Counted from the first letter of the stretch, positions 41,274 through 52,826 are shown. The stretch: DNA of 64,000 bases from Blastocatellia bacterium (GCA_003168335.1 PMSM01000012.1:89662-153661), one strand, 5' to 3'. Notes: a model not told the origin generated them from the sequence alone. Made by a program: numbers and translations.

Positions 41274-41714
41274 ATGGAATCAGGCGAGCAGGAAAAACAG
41301 GAACGGAAACTCGAACTGGTATATACACTCTTTTGCGACGACGTGCGTCTCGAAGTAGGCAACAAGCTTTCGTACATGGGAGTCTTTCAGAACATCGTAG
41401 TACCGCAATTGCCTGTCTGGTTGCCGAAGCTCGCTGTAGTCAACCATTGGCGAGGTGAAGGGGCGCATCTTTCCGAAGTCCGAATCTTGATGCCGGATCG
41501 CCAGCAGGCGCTGGTGGTGTCACAACCTGCGCCGTTCGAAATCGCCCACGGTTCGGCCGACAACATCAGCTTCTTTGTGAACGTGACTTTTCCGGTTGCC
41601 GGACAATATCTGGTCCAGACATTGATAGATTCCAACCTCTTCGAGGAGCGCGTGCTGACGGTATCCGACCAACAGCTAATAGCTCCCGAGGAAGAGTCCG
41701 AGGCGGTGAATTGA
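41274..41714 (+). CDS. DUF6941-family protein
   Basis: 146 residues, no signal peptide or membrane helix. The start region LVYTLFCDDVRLEVGNKLSY and MGVFQNIVVPQLP is the signature of the DUF6941 family, small beta-rich cytosolic proteins of unknown function. The ATG follows a CGGAG 15 bases after the ligA stop, so it is probably co-transcribed with ligA. No link to DNA ligation is known. Confidence 0.75.
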   Translation: MESGEQEKQERKLELVYTLFCDDVRLEVGNKLSYMGVFQNIVVPQLPVWLPKLAVVNHWRGEGAHLSEVRILMPDRQQALVVSQPAPFEIAHGSADNISFFVNVTFPVAGQYLVQTLIDSNLFEERVLTVSDQQLIAPEEESEAVN

Positions 41715-41758
41715 GAGTTGAAGTTTGCGATCCGGCTTCAAGCGCCGGACAGCTGGCC

Positions 41759-42124
41759 CTAAAGCATTTCGTAGGACTTGATTTTATAGTTTAGAGTGGT
41801 GGTGCCCAATCCCAATATGCGGGCGGCCCGCGCCTGATTCCCACCGGTGAGTTCAAGAGCCCGACCAATAAGGCGCATCTCAAACTGGCGCACTTCGTCG
41901 AAAAAGTTGACGCCCGATTTTACGTTTAGGTTGTCCACCGCAGCCGAGGCTTCGGCCAAAGCGTTTTCATGGTCCAGTGACTCGGCTTCCTGAAGCAGAG
42001 CGCTAGCCATATCCTTAATCTTTTCCAGCCGCTCTGCCGGCGCTGCCTTGCGCATGGGCGATGGCAGGCCACGCAGGCGTCGCTTCGAAATCGATTCAAT
42101 AATTGCCGCTTTTGCAGTGCTCAT
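41759..42124 (-). CDS. Fis-type helix-turn-helix protein
   Basis: 121 residues. The C-terminal 45 residues form a Fis/HTH_8 DNA-binding domain (LIGRALELTGGNQARAARIL, GLGTTTLNYKIKSYEML), like the tail of NtrC-type activators. There is no AAA+ or receiver domain, so it acts as a stand-alone Fis-like nucleoid or regulatory protein. The N-terminal helical part (LEKIKDMASALLQEAESLDH) likely dimerises. The 264-base upstream gap contains tandem TTGACA motifs on the minus strand but no clear -10. Confidence 0.82.
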   Translation of the reverse strand: MSTAKAAIIESISKRRLRGLPSPMRKAAPAERLEKIKDMASALLQEAESLDHENALAEASAAVDNLNVKSGVNFFDEVRQFEMRLIGRALELTGGNQARAARILGLGTTTLNYKIKSYEML

Positions 42125-42388
42125 ATGAATGCCCCCTAGAAACTTACTTATTAAGACGACTTCGAAGGCAGTCCCGTTAACAGGACTCTTCAGCTATTGA
42201 TTCTAGAGACGCTTGAACCCCCCACGCGGTTCCAAGTTTTTCCGTCCACAACGAACAATTTGGCCGAAACCAGGACAAGAACCGATATTGGATGCATCCG
42301 AAGTGATTCAGGTTCGCGGACGTTGAACGGCCCGGCGTTTATTTGTCAAGATTGTGTCAAGAAATGAAGAGTAGACCGGGGCCTACGC

Positions 42389-43426
42389 CTATCGTTGGCT
42401 GGATCCCTTTGCGGCGCGGGAAAGAATGCGCATGATCTCATCGAGTCCGGCGGGGTTCGCGCTGCGCCTTTTCGCCAGTGAGATAGACCGTTGTCCGAGC
42501 ACAATGTAGGCCGCCAGGGCCTGAGGAAGGTTGGCGGCGCCCAGTGCGGCGAGATGCTTCTGCACCGTAGATACATCACCGCGCTTGAAGGTCCCCGTCA
42601 GAGCCCGTGCGGGATCCTGCGTGGTGAGATTTGCCAGTGTGCTCTGAACCAGTGGCAAAAGAATACGCCGCGCGCGCGTCGTCGACAGGCCGCAAAGGAC
42701 CAGCATCTCAACGGCTATGTCCAGCAGCGCCGTCATGTGTGGCGAAGCAATTACCGCCGCGGCGTGATACAGCGCTTTGCGGCGAGAATCGATCGTGAAA
42801 CTCTCGCCCCCCAGGCCGCGGACGATCAACCTCCCGACGTGGACAGCCGCCGGATCGCCTTCAAGAGAAAAGAAAGCCTGAGTCAATGATTCTGCACCTG
42901 ACCGCGACTCACTGATTGAAACCAGGGGATGCAACGACCCGACGGCAAAACCCGCGCTTCGGAGTGGTTCGAGGATATCCGAAGCCAGAGCGCCGCTGGT
43001 GTGCAACACGACCCGGCGAGCCGCGGGGCCGCTCTTGTGATCGCGCGATCGGACTGGTTTCGGCTTAAGTATGGCGGCGAGTTGCTTAGCCACTGGCGCG
43101 ATGTTGTCGTCGGGCGTTGTTATTAACACCAGGGAGCAGCGATTGAGGCGGGCGTGCTGACTCGGAGTTAACTTACTTAATTGAAAGGCAGAGAGAGCCA
43201 GAGTCTTTGGGCCGAATGCCTCTGCAGCGCGCCGTGCCGCCAATGGGCGCTTTGCGGCTACCACCTCGATGTTGGCGGCCGCCGCTTTCAGAGCCAGACC
43301 CAGAGCAGTGCCGAGGCGGCCGGCGCCAATGATTGCCACGGAAAGTCCAAAGGCCGGCCTCGGCGTTTGTGATCGAGAGCCAGCGCGGCGAGACGTCGTC
43401 CTGGATCTTCTCGTGCTTCGTTGCAT
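42389..43426 (-). CDS. Rossmann-like/DUF2520 protein
   Basis: About 345 residues from ATG 43426; longer frames reach 43573, but the region before 43426 is Arg-rich and lacks family similarity. The N-terminal NAD(P)-binding domain starts LSVAIIGAGRLGTALGLALK. The DUF2520 C-terminal helical domain contains YHAAAVIASPHMTALLDIAV and RALTGTFKRGDVSTVQKHLA. The fold resembles pyrroline-5-carboxylate reductase, and members are often called Rossmann-like or DUF2520 proteins; their substrate is unknown. It is divergent from the M48 protease gene. Confidence 0.82.
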   Translation of the reverse strand: MQRSTRRSRTTSRRAGSRSQTPRPAFGLSVAIIGAGRLGTALGLALKAAAANIEVVAAKRPLAARRAAEAFGPKTLALSAFQLSKLTPSQHARLNRCSLVLITTPDDNIAPVAKQLAAILKPKPVRSRDHKSGPAARRVVLHTSGALASDILEPLRSAGFAVGSLHPLVSISESRSGAESLTQAFFSLEGDPAAVHVGRLIVRGLGGESFTIDSRRKALYHAAAVIASPHMTALLDIAVEMLVLCGLSTTRARRILLPLVQSTLANLTTQDPARALTGTFKRGDVSTVQKHLAALGAANLPQALAAYIVLGQRSISLAKRRSANPAGLDEIMRILSRAAKGSSQR

Positions 43427-43757
43427 TGAGGTTATGACAAGGCAGCCTTCCTTAAGAGGTCGGACTCTAGCACGCGGTCCGATTGCCATGCAATTACATA
43501 GGTTTTTCACCGGCCTTGGTCTATAATGCCGAGCGAAGTCGAATGCCGGTCGATTGAAATTTTGCGCCCGCAACCTTCAAACTTCAGCGCAACCTCGACG
43601 GTGAAGACGGCATCAAAGCGGTCGTTAACGTAATGCAGTGCCGGTGCCTCGGGTGCTGCCCCCGAAGAAAAGCAAAGCGGCCGCGCGCGAAATTGTGCGG
43701 CCACCGGAAGATTAAGACCGGTCTTTCTCTCCCGGCCTCGGAAGTTTGGAGGTTCAA
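43427..43757 (+). promoter_or_regulatory. Long untranslated leader with TATAAT, before the M48 protease
   Basis: No gene is seen in this 331-base gap. A consensus TATAAT lies at 43522-43527, with only a poor -35. If used, the M48 mRNA would have a leader of about 225 bases. This leader contains stable inverted pairs such as GGCCGC/GCGGCC around 43679-43702 and CCGG.../...CCGG beside them. It could be a regulatory leader, but it matches no riboswitch I recognise. Confidence 0.35.
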
Positions 43758-44954
43758 ATGAAGATTCACTTCTCTCGCGCCGTCACCGCAATCGGCTTGG
43801 GAGTCAGTCTGTGGTTTACCAGCATTGCAGCACTGGCCGGACCGCAGCAACCAAAGGATCAAGCGCAAGGTCAAAACCAAACGGCGCCGGCGCAGACTGG
43901 TAAGAAAGACCAAAGCCCAGACACCACCAAGGCCCCTGAACAGCAGGCCGCAAACAAGAAGCCACTGTCGCCCAACGATGACCCGACAATGATCGGGAAG
44001 CGCAACATCAACAAGGGCATCTGGGGCAAGATGGCCTCGGGGACCGAAAAAGAAGTTCGCGAGGGTCGGATGCTTGCGGCCCAGGTGGATAAAGAAGCAA
44101 AGTTCGTCGACGATCCGATCATCACTGAGTACGTGAATCGGGTCGGTCAGAATATCGTCCTGCACTCAGACGCCAAGGTTCCCTTCACAATCAAAGTGAT
44201 CGACTCAGACGAAGTGAATGCTTTTGCTTTGCCCGGCGGGTTCTTCTATGTAAACAAGGGCCTGGTTCTGGCAGCCGATAACGAAGCGGAACTGGCCGGT
44301 GTCATGGCCCACGAGATTGCTCACGTTTGTGCGCGACACGCCATGGAAAACGAAAGGAAGATGCAGGTTCTTGACTATGGCGTGCTGGCTGGAATTCTAC
44401 TTGGCGGTCCAATCATCGGAAACGTCCTCTACAACGGCGGAGGGTTTTTTGAAGGGATGGCTTTCCTGAAATTCAGCCGCGCGGCGGAAGAAGAAGCTGA
44501 CCGGCTGGGCGTACAGTACATGTGGGCCGCCGGCTATGATCCCAACGCGATGGCGACGATGTTCGAAAAACTCGAGGCTAAGAATAAGAAGAAGCCGGGA
44601 ACGCTTTCAAAGATGTTTGCCGACCATCCGGCTCCTGCCGATCGGCGAGCGGCGGCAATTGCCCTGGCGGCGCGTTTCCCCGAACGTGAGGAGTATGTAA
44701 TCAGCTCCTCGGAATTTCAGCGCGTGAAGAACCGTCTGCTGAGATTATCGAATGCGCGTGCGTCCTCGACTGGAGCGATTGCCGGCGCCGACGACGGGAC
44801 GCCCGGGCGTCCTACTTTGAAGCGCCGGCAGCCGACGCCTGACGATTCGACGACCGCGCCGGATGGAACCGCGAAACCGGACAACAACAAGCCGGCTCCG
44901 CCTACTTTGAAGCGCGATCCGCAACCGCAAGCTTCCCCGACTCCACAGCCCTAG
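43758..44954 (+). CDS. Secreted M48-family metalloprotease
   Basis: 398 residues from ATG 43758, preceded by GGAGG. A signal peptide (AVTAIGLGVSLWFTSIAALA) and a Gln/Pro-rich linker lead to the M48 peptidase domain. The zinc motif is HEIAH (about residues 185-189) in VMAHEIAHVCARHAM, with the third ligand Glu in AAEEEADRLGVQYMWAAGYD. The family includes the periplasmic chaperone-protease BepA. The tail is proline-rich and contains two PTLKR motifs (RPTLKRR, PPTLKRD). There are no TPR repeats. Predicted periplasmic quality-control protease. Confidence 0.9.
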   Translation: MKIHFSRAVTAIGLGVSLWFTSIAALAGPQQPKDQAQGQNQTAPAQTGKKDQSPDTTKAPEQQAANKKPLSPNDDPTMIGKRNINKGIWGKMASGTEKEVREGRMLAAQVDKEAKFVDDPIITEYVNRVGQNIVLHSDAKVPFTIKVIDSDEVNAFALPGGFFYVNKGLVLAADNEAELAGVMAHEIAHVCARHAMENERKMQVLDYGVLAGILLGGPIIGNVLYNGGGFFEGMAFLKFSRAAEEEADRLGVQYMWAAGYDPNAMATMFEKLEAKNKKKPGTLSKMFADHPAPADRRAAAIALAARFPEREEYVISSSEFQRVKNRLLRLSNARASSTGAIAGADDGTPGRPTLKRRQPTPDDSTTAPDGTAKPDNNKPAPPTLKRDPQPQASPTPQP

Positions 44955-44963
44955 AAATGTGGG

Positions 44964-44991
44964 CCAGTAGCCCGACCGTAAGGAGGGCTCG
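44964..44991. repeat. GTAGCCCGACCGTAAG repeat, copy 2
   Basis: The segment CAGTAGCCCGACCGTAAGG lies after the M48 gene and shares 16 identical bases with 35820-35835. A partial inverted partner (CCTTACGGTAAGGAAGGCT) is found at 45096-45114. Confidence 0.5.
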
Positions 44992-45003
44992 ATTATGAGA
45001 AGA

Positions 45004-45036
45004 GGCTCTCAAGCAGAATTGCTTGAGAGCCTTTCT
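45004..45036 (+). terminator. Rho-independent terminator of the M48 gene
   Basis: GGCTCTCAAGCA and TGCTTGAGAGCC form a perfect 12-base stem with a four-base loop, followed by TTTCTT. Confidence 0.85.
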
Positions 45037-45162
45037 TGCTGCCGGCGCGCGCCTGTCTTCAAAGCCAGTTGGTTGCACTCCGTGCCAGGACAAGGACCTT
45101 ACGGTAAGGAAGGCTCAACCCATACTTGCCCTTGCTAACGCGCGGGCTTCAGACACGGCTCG

Positions 45163-45897
45163 CTAAGGTTCGTGATCCTGAACTGCGGCGGCCGGTGCCT
45201 TCGCGCTGGGTGGCTCGCGCCGGATGACGCTGGTAAAGAAAGCACGGAAGTATCCGTACATCGAAAACACCGAAGAGATCACTACGACCCAGAGCATGGC
45301 TCGGCCCGCGGTATAGAGCAGAATCTGCCAGTCACTCCAGGTTGTGAGATCAGGTCCAATCAGATGGGCCCAGGCGACGCGCAGTTCAGGCACAGTCCAA
45401 AACTGAATTGCCGGAAAAGGCCGGCCAAAATTCGAAACGTGCGGCGATCCGCCGGCGGGAGAGATCGACAGGATCAGAAGGCCCACCGTGACAACCTGCG
45501 CGACCATTTTGAACTTGCCCATGCGCGATGCCGAGATTATCACTCCCTCAGTCGCGGCGATGGAGCGCAAGCCCGTGACGGCGAATTCTCGTCCCACGAT
45601 GATGACCACGGCCCAGGCCGGCGCCAGATGATTCTCGACGAGTGAAATCAACGCCGCCGAAATCAAAAGCTTATCGGCAATTGGATCCAGCAGTTTGCCG
45701 AGCTTGGAAACCTGATGACGCCGGCGGGCAATCTTCCCATCGAAATAATCAGTCAGCGCGGCCGCGACAAAGATTGTGACGCCCAAAATATACTGCGGCA
45801 CGCCCAGCCAGTTTTCTGACACCGGCGTCAGCAGCACCACCACCAGCAGCGGCACGATGAAGATTCGCGAAAGGGTCAGCGCATTAGGTAGATTCAC
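45163..45897 (-). CDS. pgsA: CDP-diacylglycerol-glycerol-3-phosphate 3-phosphatidyltransferase
   Basis: Makes phosphatidylglycerol phosphate, the committed step to phosphatidylglycerol and cardiolipin, in the inner membrane. 244 residues, several membrane helices. The CDP-alcohol phosphotransferase signature is complete: D-Y-F-D-G-K-I-A-R followed by G-K-L-L-D-P-I-A-D (pattern DG-x2-AR-x8-G-x3-D-x3-D, about residues 50-75). The C-terminus is longer than usual (about 50 residues after the last helix), ending in an Ala/Pro-rich tail. ATG at 45897. Confidence 0.92.
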   Translation of the reverse strand: MNLPNALTLSRIFIVPLLVVVLLTPVSENWLGVPQYILGVTIFVAAALTDYFDGKIARRRHQVSKLGKLLDPIADKLLISAALISLVENHLAPAWAVVIIVGREFAVTGLRSIAATEGVIISASRMGKFKMVAQVVTVGLLILSISPAGGSPHVSNFGRPFPAIQFWTVPELRVAWAHLIGPDLTTWSDWQILLYTAGRAMLWVVVISSVFSMYGYFRAFFTSVIRREPPSAKAPAAAVQDHEP

Positions 45898-45982
45898 TCA
45901 AAGGCTCCACGTACAAATCTGAGCTACACGGATCGCAGTCTAGGTTTCGTTGTTTTAGGTGTCAAGAGAGATCAGTCACTCC

Positions 45983-46011
45983 TTGCTCAGCTTGGGACTA
46001 CTCGCTAGAAT
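45983..46011 (+). promoter_or_regulatory. Sigma70-type promoter of uvrA
   Basis: TTGCTC and TAGAAT are separated by 17 bases, about 60 bases before the uvrA ATG. No clear LexA-like palindrome is seen around it. Confidence 0.6.
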
Positions 46012-46073
46012 ATGAGGTTCTGCGTTCCCCGAAATTCTTCTCTGTGATCGCAGTCTTTTCGGTTTCAAGTGTT

Positions 46074-48911
<2,838 letters not shown>

Positions 48912-48940
48912 ATTGAGATGGCGATCAACGCCTAATTGAG

Positions 48941-49708
48941 ATGAGCTGCCACGTTTGCGGAAATCGCGGACACACCTTAGAGGCTTGTGCCTATACGCCA
49001 TACGTCCGCCGCCTCCAGACATTGATGATGAGCTACTGTCTTCCAGTCTGGTTCCGCAACGAACCCGGCGATCGCGCGAAGGGTTCGATGACTGTAGTTG
49101 ATACAGGTGAGATGGTCCTTGGAGTGACTGCGGGACACGTCGCGGATCGGATATTAGAATGCTGCGATGGTGGTCCGGAGCGCTTATGTCAGGTTGGATC
49201 GGTCGATCTCCCCCGTGACTCGTTCATCGCGCGGCATAGCGATTTAGATCTTGCTACTTTTCGGCTCTCGGCATCGCGTCTCGAGGAGTCTGGTCGATCA
49301 GCCCATACGGTACTCAAATGGCCACCGATCGCCCCAGATTTGGGTGACGTTGTTCTGTTCGGAGGCTATCCCGGTCAATATCGCCGGGAGCTTACGGCAC
49401 AGAGCAAATTCGAGGCCGACTTCTCAAGTTTTGGGGCGCCCGTCACTGACGTAAGTGATAGAAATCTTTCGATGGGAATTCCCCTGGCGAATTCTTTTAG
49501 CGTTTCTGAAAAGCTTATGCCACCGCATGTTGAACTCGCAGGCATCAGCGGAGGTGGAGTATTCCGGCTGATCGAGAGAGCCGTTGGAAATTCGGTGGAA
49601 GGTAGCCTGGAGTTAGCTGGGATTATTTACTTTGGATCCGCCGGCTTGGAGCTGGTGAGCGCGCATCCTCTCGGCAGTCTAAATCCCAGTGGTGAGTTTT
49701 GTGAGTGA
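48941..49708 (+). CDS. Trypsin-like serine protease-fold protein with N-terminal CCHC motif
   Basis: 255 residues. The catalytic triad candidates follow the chymotrypsin-fold order: His66 in GVTAGHVAD, Asp101 or Asp103 in RHSDLDLATFRL and Ser203 in ELAGISGGGVFRL. There is no signal peptide, so it is probably cytoplasmic. The first 16 residues (SCHVCGNRGHTLEAC) fit the CX2CX4HX4C zinc-knuckle spacing, which is rare in bacteria. The start is uncertain because ribosome-binding sites are weak; ATGs at 49025-49030 would omit the knuckle. Role unknown; similar cytoplasmic trypsin-like proteins often occur in defence or accessory loci. Confidence 0.65.
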   Translation: MSCHVCGNRGHTLEACAYTPYVRRLQTLMMSYCLPVWFRNEPGDRAKGSMTVVDTGEMVLGVTAGHVADRILECCDGGPERLCQVGSVDLPRDSFIARHSDLDLATFRLSASRLEESGRSAHTVLKWPPIAPDLGDVVLFGGYPGQYRRELTAQSKFEADFSSFGAPVTDVSDRNLSMGIPLANSFSVSEKLMPPHVELAGISGGGVFRLIERAVGNSVEGSLELAGIIYFGSAGLELVSAHPLGSLNPSGEFCE

Positions 49709-49802
49709 CCTTTAATATTGTGTCTCCAACACTCATTTGCTTTCAATGCTGGTTTTTCTTCACGAAAGACAAAGGCGGCTGCATGATACAATGGGCTCAG
49801 CA

Positions 49803-50036
49803 ATGAAGGGCGAACCATCTCAGAGTGATGCGTCAGAACCACGAATAGATCGTTCAGCGTTCTCAGTTTTCAATTCCTTCGCAGAAGCCGACGCCGCCGA
49901 CAGAGCTTACTGGTTATCACGTACGCCAGAGGAACGCGTGAGCCACGTGGAGTTTCTACGCCGAATCAACTATGGAGAGCGAGCTAGCGAACGACTACAA
50001 AGAGTTCTTGAGATTATTACGCGCCCACGGCGTTGA
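49803..50036 (+). CDS. Small conserved partner of a nucleotidyltransferase
   Basis: About 77 residues from ATG 49803. The segment NSFAEADAADRAYWLSRTPE, then ERVSHVEFLRRINYG, and the ending RLQRVLEIITRPRR recur in small proteins encoded directly upstream of minimal nucleotidyltransferases, which I recognise as a two-gene module. It overlaps the nucleotidyltransferase gene by 65 bases, which suggests translational coupling. It may be an antitoxin-like or accessory subunit; this is inferred from the layout. Confidence 0.65.
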   Translation: MKGEPSQSDASEPRIDRSAFSVFNSFAEADAADRAYWLSRTPEERVSHVEFLRRINYGERASERLQRVLEIITRPRR

Positions 50037-50430
50037 ATATCTCCTGATTGGTGGCTGGGCAGTTGGTTACCACGGGTACCCACGAGCTACCTATGATCTT
50101 GATGTCTGGATTGCGACGTCGCCCGCTAACGCCAACCGGGTCGTGAAGGCCTTGAGTGAGTTTGGCTTTAGCGTTCCAGAATTGTCCACGGACTTATTTC
50201 TGCAACCCGATAAGATTGTTCGGATGGGCGTTGAGCCGAAGTGCATTGAAGTGATGACTTCGATATCGGGAGTTGAATTCGACGAATGCTATCGTGAAAG
50301 ACTTGAGACCACTCTGAACGATGTGCCGGTGAGTCTCATTAATCTGCGCGACTTGAAGATTAACAAAAAGGCGAGCGGCCGGCTCAAAGATCTCGCCGAC
50401 CTCGAGGAACTTTCAAAAGAACAATCGTGA
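49972..50430 (+). CDS. Minimal nucleotidyltransferase-fold protein
   Basis: 152 residues. The pol-beta-type nucleotidyltransferase core is visible: YLLIGGWAVGYHGYPRATYD with the GG motif (27-28) and metal ligands Asp42 and Asp44 in YDLDVW. It ends with LINLRDLKINKKASGRLKDL, which is typical of AbiEii/DUF6036-like proteins. Relatives act as toxins or AMP-transferring antitoxins in two-gene systems. It overlaps the small gene upstream by 65 bases and gmhA downstream by four bases. Biochemical activity is unproven. Confidence 0.8.
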   Translation: MESELANDYKEFLRLLRAHGVEYLLIGGWAVGYHGYPRATYDLDVWIATSPANANRVVKALSEFGFSVPELSTDLFLQPDKIVRMGVEPKCIEVMTSISGVEFDECYRERLETTLNDVPVSLINLRDLKINKKASGRLKDLADLEELSKEQS

Positions 50431-51014
50431 CCGATCGAATCTCAGCCATCGTTGCCGACAGCCTCGAGGTGAAGCGGCGCTTTTTCAGCGAGCACGCCGC
50501 CGATGTCCATCGTGCCGCGCAGATGATCACGGACTCTTTCAAGGCCAATGGAAAGCTTCTGGTGTTCGGCAACGGCGGATCGGCGGCGGATGCTCAACAC
50601 CTCGCGGGCGAGTTGGTTAACCGCTTTCTTCAGGAGCGCAAGGCCCTGCCGGCGATCGCCCTGACGACAGATGGCGGAGTGCTGACCTGCATCGCCAACG
50701 ACACTGGCTTCGAAAATGTTTTCGCTCGTCAGATCGAGGCGCTGGGAACCAAAGGCGATGTCTGTCTGGCGATCTCGACGTCGGGAACCTCGCCGAATGT
50801 GACGGCGGCTTGCGAACAGGCGCGCAGGCAGGGAATGGTAGTCATCGGTTTGCTGGGCCGCGACGGCGGGAAGGTTGCCGCACTCTGCGATCTGGCATTG
50901 ATCGTTCCGAGCGATGACACGCAACGAATTCAGGAAACACACAATTTGATTGGTCACATTATCTGCGAGCTGGTCGAGGGTGAGTTGTTTCCGGTAGAGG
51001 ACCGAGAGCAGTAG
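50427..51014 (+). CDS. gmhA: Sedoheptulose-7-phosphate isomerase
   Basis: SIS-domain isomerase that makes D-glycero-D-manno-heptose-7-phosphate, first step of ADP-heptose for the lipopolysaccharide core. 195 residues. Signatures are LLVFGNGGSAADAQHLAGEL (about 44-63), CLAISTSGTSPNV (about 112-124) and the catalytic region RIQETHNLIGHIICELVE. The start is a GTG at 50427 that overlaps the nucleotidyltransferase stop. Other heptose genes are not in the window. Heptose core would fit with the PagL-like gene. Confidence 0.92.
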   Translation: MTDRISAIVADSLEVKRRFFSEHAADVHRAAQMITDSFKANGKLLVFGNGGSAADAQHLAGELVNRFLQERKALPAIALTTDGGVLTCIANDTGFENVFARQIEALGTKGDVCLAISTSGTSPNVTAACEQARRQGMVVIGLLGRDGGKVAALCDLALIVPSDDTQRIQETHNLIGHIICELVEGELFPVEDREQ

Positions 51015-51115
51015 CGAGCAGGGGTCGGAAGCCGGCGCGTCAGCAAGGGCTCAGAAAACATTGAGCGCGCTGTGCGCGCTGTGCGGACGGGGACGTCCGC
51101 GCTCCCAGAGACAAA

Positions 51116-52081
51116 ATGTCCATTTACGAAGATCTCAAGCCGATCAGTCTCGATAAAGTCAGCACTTATCCGCTTGCTTCGCGCGAGAGCAAGGTTACGG
51201 TTGAAGACTTCGCCTCGCCGGTCACGGAAAACGCTTCGCTACATCATTACCTCGCTTCGCTGCCTAATATTCTTGCGGTGCAGGCTCTCCGCGAGCTCGC
51301 CACCCAAATCCGACGTGCACGAAACCTACACAAACCGATCATTTGGGGCTTGGGCGGTCATGTGATCAAAACCGGGGTGGGGCCGATCATCATTGATTTG
51401 ATGCGTCGAGGCTTGGTTACCGCGATTGCCGCAAACGGTTCTGTGCTGGTTCATGACGCCGAAATCGCAATGGTGGGTTCTACGTCCGAAGATGTCGATG
51501 CCACTCTGGGATCGGGCGGTTTCGGTGGCGCGGAAGAAACCGGAAGGCTTCTGAATGATGCCGCGCGCGACGGCGCGAACGATGGCATCGGCCTGGGCGA
51601 GGCCGTCGGTCGGGCCTTGCTGGGCCTTAAACCGAAGCATCAGGACGCTTCGCTGCTTTGCGCCGCTTATGAAGCGCACGTGCCATTCACTGCCCATGTC
51701 ACCATTGGCGGTGACATTGCTCATTTTCATCCCCACGCAGATGGCGCAGCATTGGGCGCCACTTCGCATACTGATTTTCGCCTTTTGGCGGAACTGGTCC
51801 GGCGGATGAATGACGGCGGGGTCTATCTCAATATCGGCTCAGCGGTTACTTTGCCGGAAGTGTTCTTGAAATGCGTAACACTGGTGCGCAATTTAGGTGA
51901 CAAGCTTGATGACATCACGACTGCTAATTTCGATTTCATCCAATCGTATCGCCCGCTGACGAATGTCGTGCGCCGCCCGACCGCCGATGGCGCGGGTCGC
52001 GGCTATGCGATCACCGGTCATCACGAACTAACGATCCCGCTGTTGGCGGCCGAGCTTATTTGCCGATCAATAGCAGAATAG
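51116..52081 (+). CDS. Deoxyhypusine synthase-like protein
   Basis: 321 residues, cytosolic. The segment LVHDAEIAMVGSTSEDVDAT followed by GFGGAEETG resembles the NAD-binding part of bacterial deoxyhypusine synthase-like enzymes. Later come IGGDIAHFHPHADGAALGA and a glycine-rich NIGSAVTLPEVFLKCV. Bacterial members mostly act on polyamines (for example homospermidine-type reactions) because bacteria lack hypusine. This one is divergent and its substrate is unknown. It is 101 bases after gmhA on the same strand, and it overlaps the convergent TauE gene by 26 bases. Confidence 0.6.
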   Translation: MSIYEDLKPISLDKVSTYPLASRESKVTVEDFASPVTENASLHHYLASLPNILAVQALRELATQIRRARNLHKPIIWGLGGHVIKTGVGPIIIDLMRRGLVTAIAANGSVLVHDAEIAMVGSTSEDVDATLGSGGFGGAEETGRLLNDAARDGANDGIGLGEAVGRALLGLKPKHQDASLLCAAYEAHVPFTAHVTIGGDIAHFHPHADGAALGATSHTDFRLLAELVRRMNDGGVYLNIGSAVTLPEVFLKCVTLVRNLGDKLDDITTANFDFIQSYRPLTNVVRRPTADGAGRGYAITGHHELTIPLLAAELICRSIAE

Positions 52082-52826
52082 CTTCGGCCGACAACTTCAA
52101 TCCCGCCAAAACCAGGACGACTGACAGCCATTTCCGAATCCCGGAGATCGGTAATAGCTTGGTCCCTAACTCAGTTCCGATCCAACCGCCGACCAGCGCG
52201 GCGGGTGCCCAGTAAACCAGATCGTTGGGCAGGTACGATATCGCCGAATACTGCCCGACCAGTCCGGCGATTGAGTTGACCAGAATAAACGCCGCCGACA
52301 CGCCAGAGGTTTCTTTGGTCTTGGCCCAACGCATCAGCAGCAAAACCGGACTGAGAAAAATACCGCCGCCTACACCGGTCAATCCCGAAAGCATGCCAAT
52401 GGCCGCGCCCACGATCAGCGCCATCCAAATTGGGACCAACGTGGTCTTGCGGTTTTCTGCTGAGTCGGCGCTCCAGAACAAACGGACCGCGCTGTAAAGC
52501 AGCACCACGCCGACAATTGATTTGTAGATCGCGACGGGCAAGGGAAAGCGTCCGCCGATGTAAGCCGCCGGGATTGAGGCGATCGCGAATGGCCAAAAGA
52601 TGCGCCAGGAGAAGAATCCGGCTCGATAGAATCGAATTGTGCCGATTAGCGCGACGATGATGTTCAGGGTCAGCGCCGTAGGCCTCATTACGAACGGCGC
52701 CATGCCAAACAGGGCCATCGCCGCGATATAACCTGAAGCTCCTGCGTGCCCCACAGTGGAGTAGAGCAAGGCGACCACAAAAATTAGAGCCGCGAGCAGT
52801 AGCGCTATGATTATCGCTGTGTCCAT
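52056..52826 (-). CDS. TauE/SafE-family membrane exporter
   Basis: 256 residues with about eight membrane helices in two repeats. The family motifs are VALLYSTVGHAGASGYIA at the start of the first half and GMLSGLTGVGGGIFLSPVLL at the start of the second. TauE/SafE proteins export sulfite, sulfoacetate or related organic anions; the substrate here cannot be read from sequence. Its 3' end overlaps the deoxyhypusine synthase-like gene by 26 bases on the other strand. ATG at 52826. Confidence 0.88.
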   Translation of the reverse strand: MDTAIIIALLLAALIFVVALLYSTVGHAGASGYIAAMALFGMAPFVMRPTALTLNIIVALIGTIRFYRAGFFSWRIFWPFAIASIPAAYIGGRFPLPVAIYKSIVGVVLLYSAVRLFWSADSAENRKTTLVPIWMALIVGAAIGMLSGLTGVGGGIFLSPVLLLMRWAKTKETSGVSAAFILVNSIAGLVGQYSAISYLPNDLVYWAPAALVGGWIGTELGTKLLPISGIRKWLSVVLVLAGLKLSAEAILLLIGK

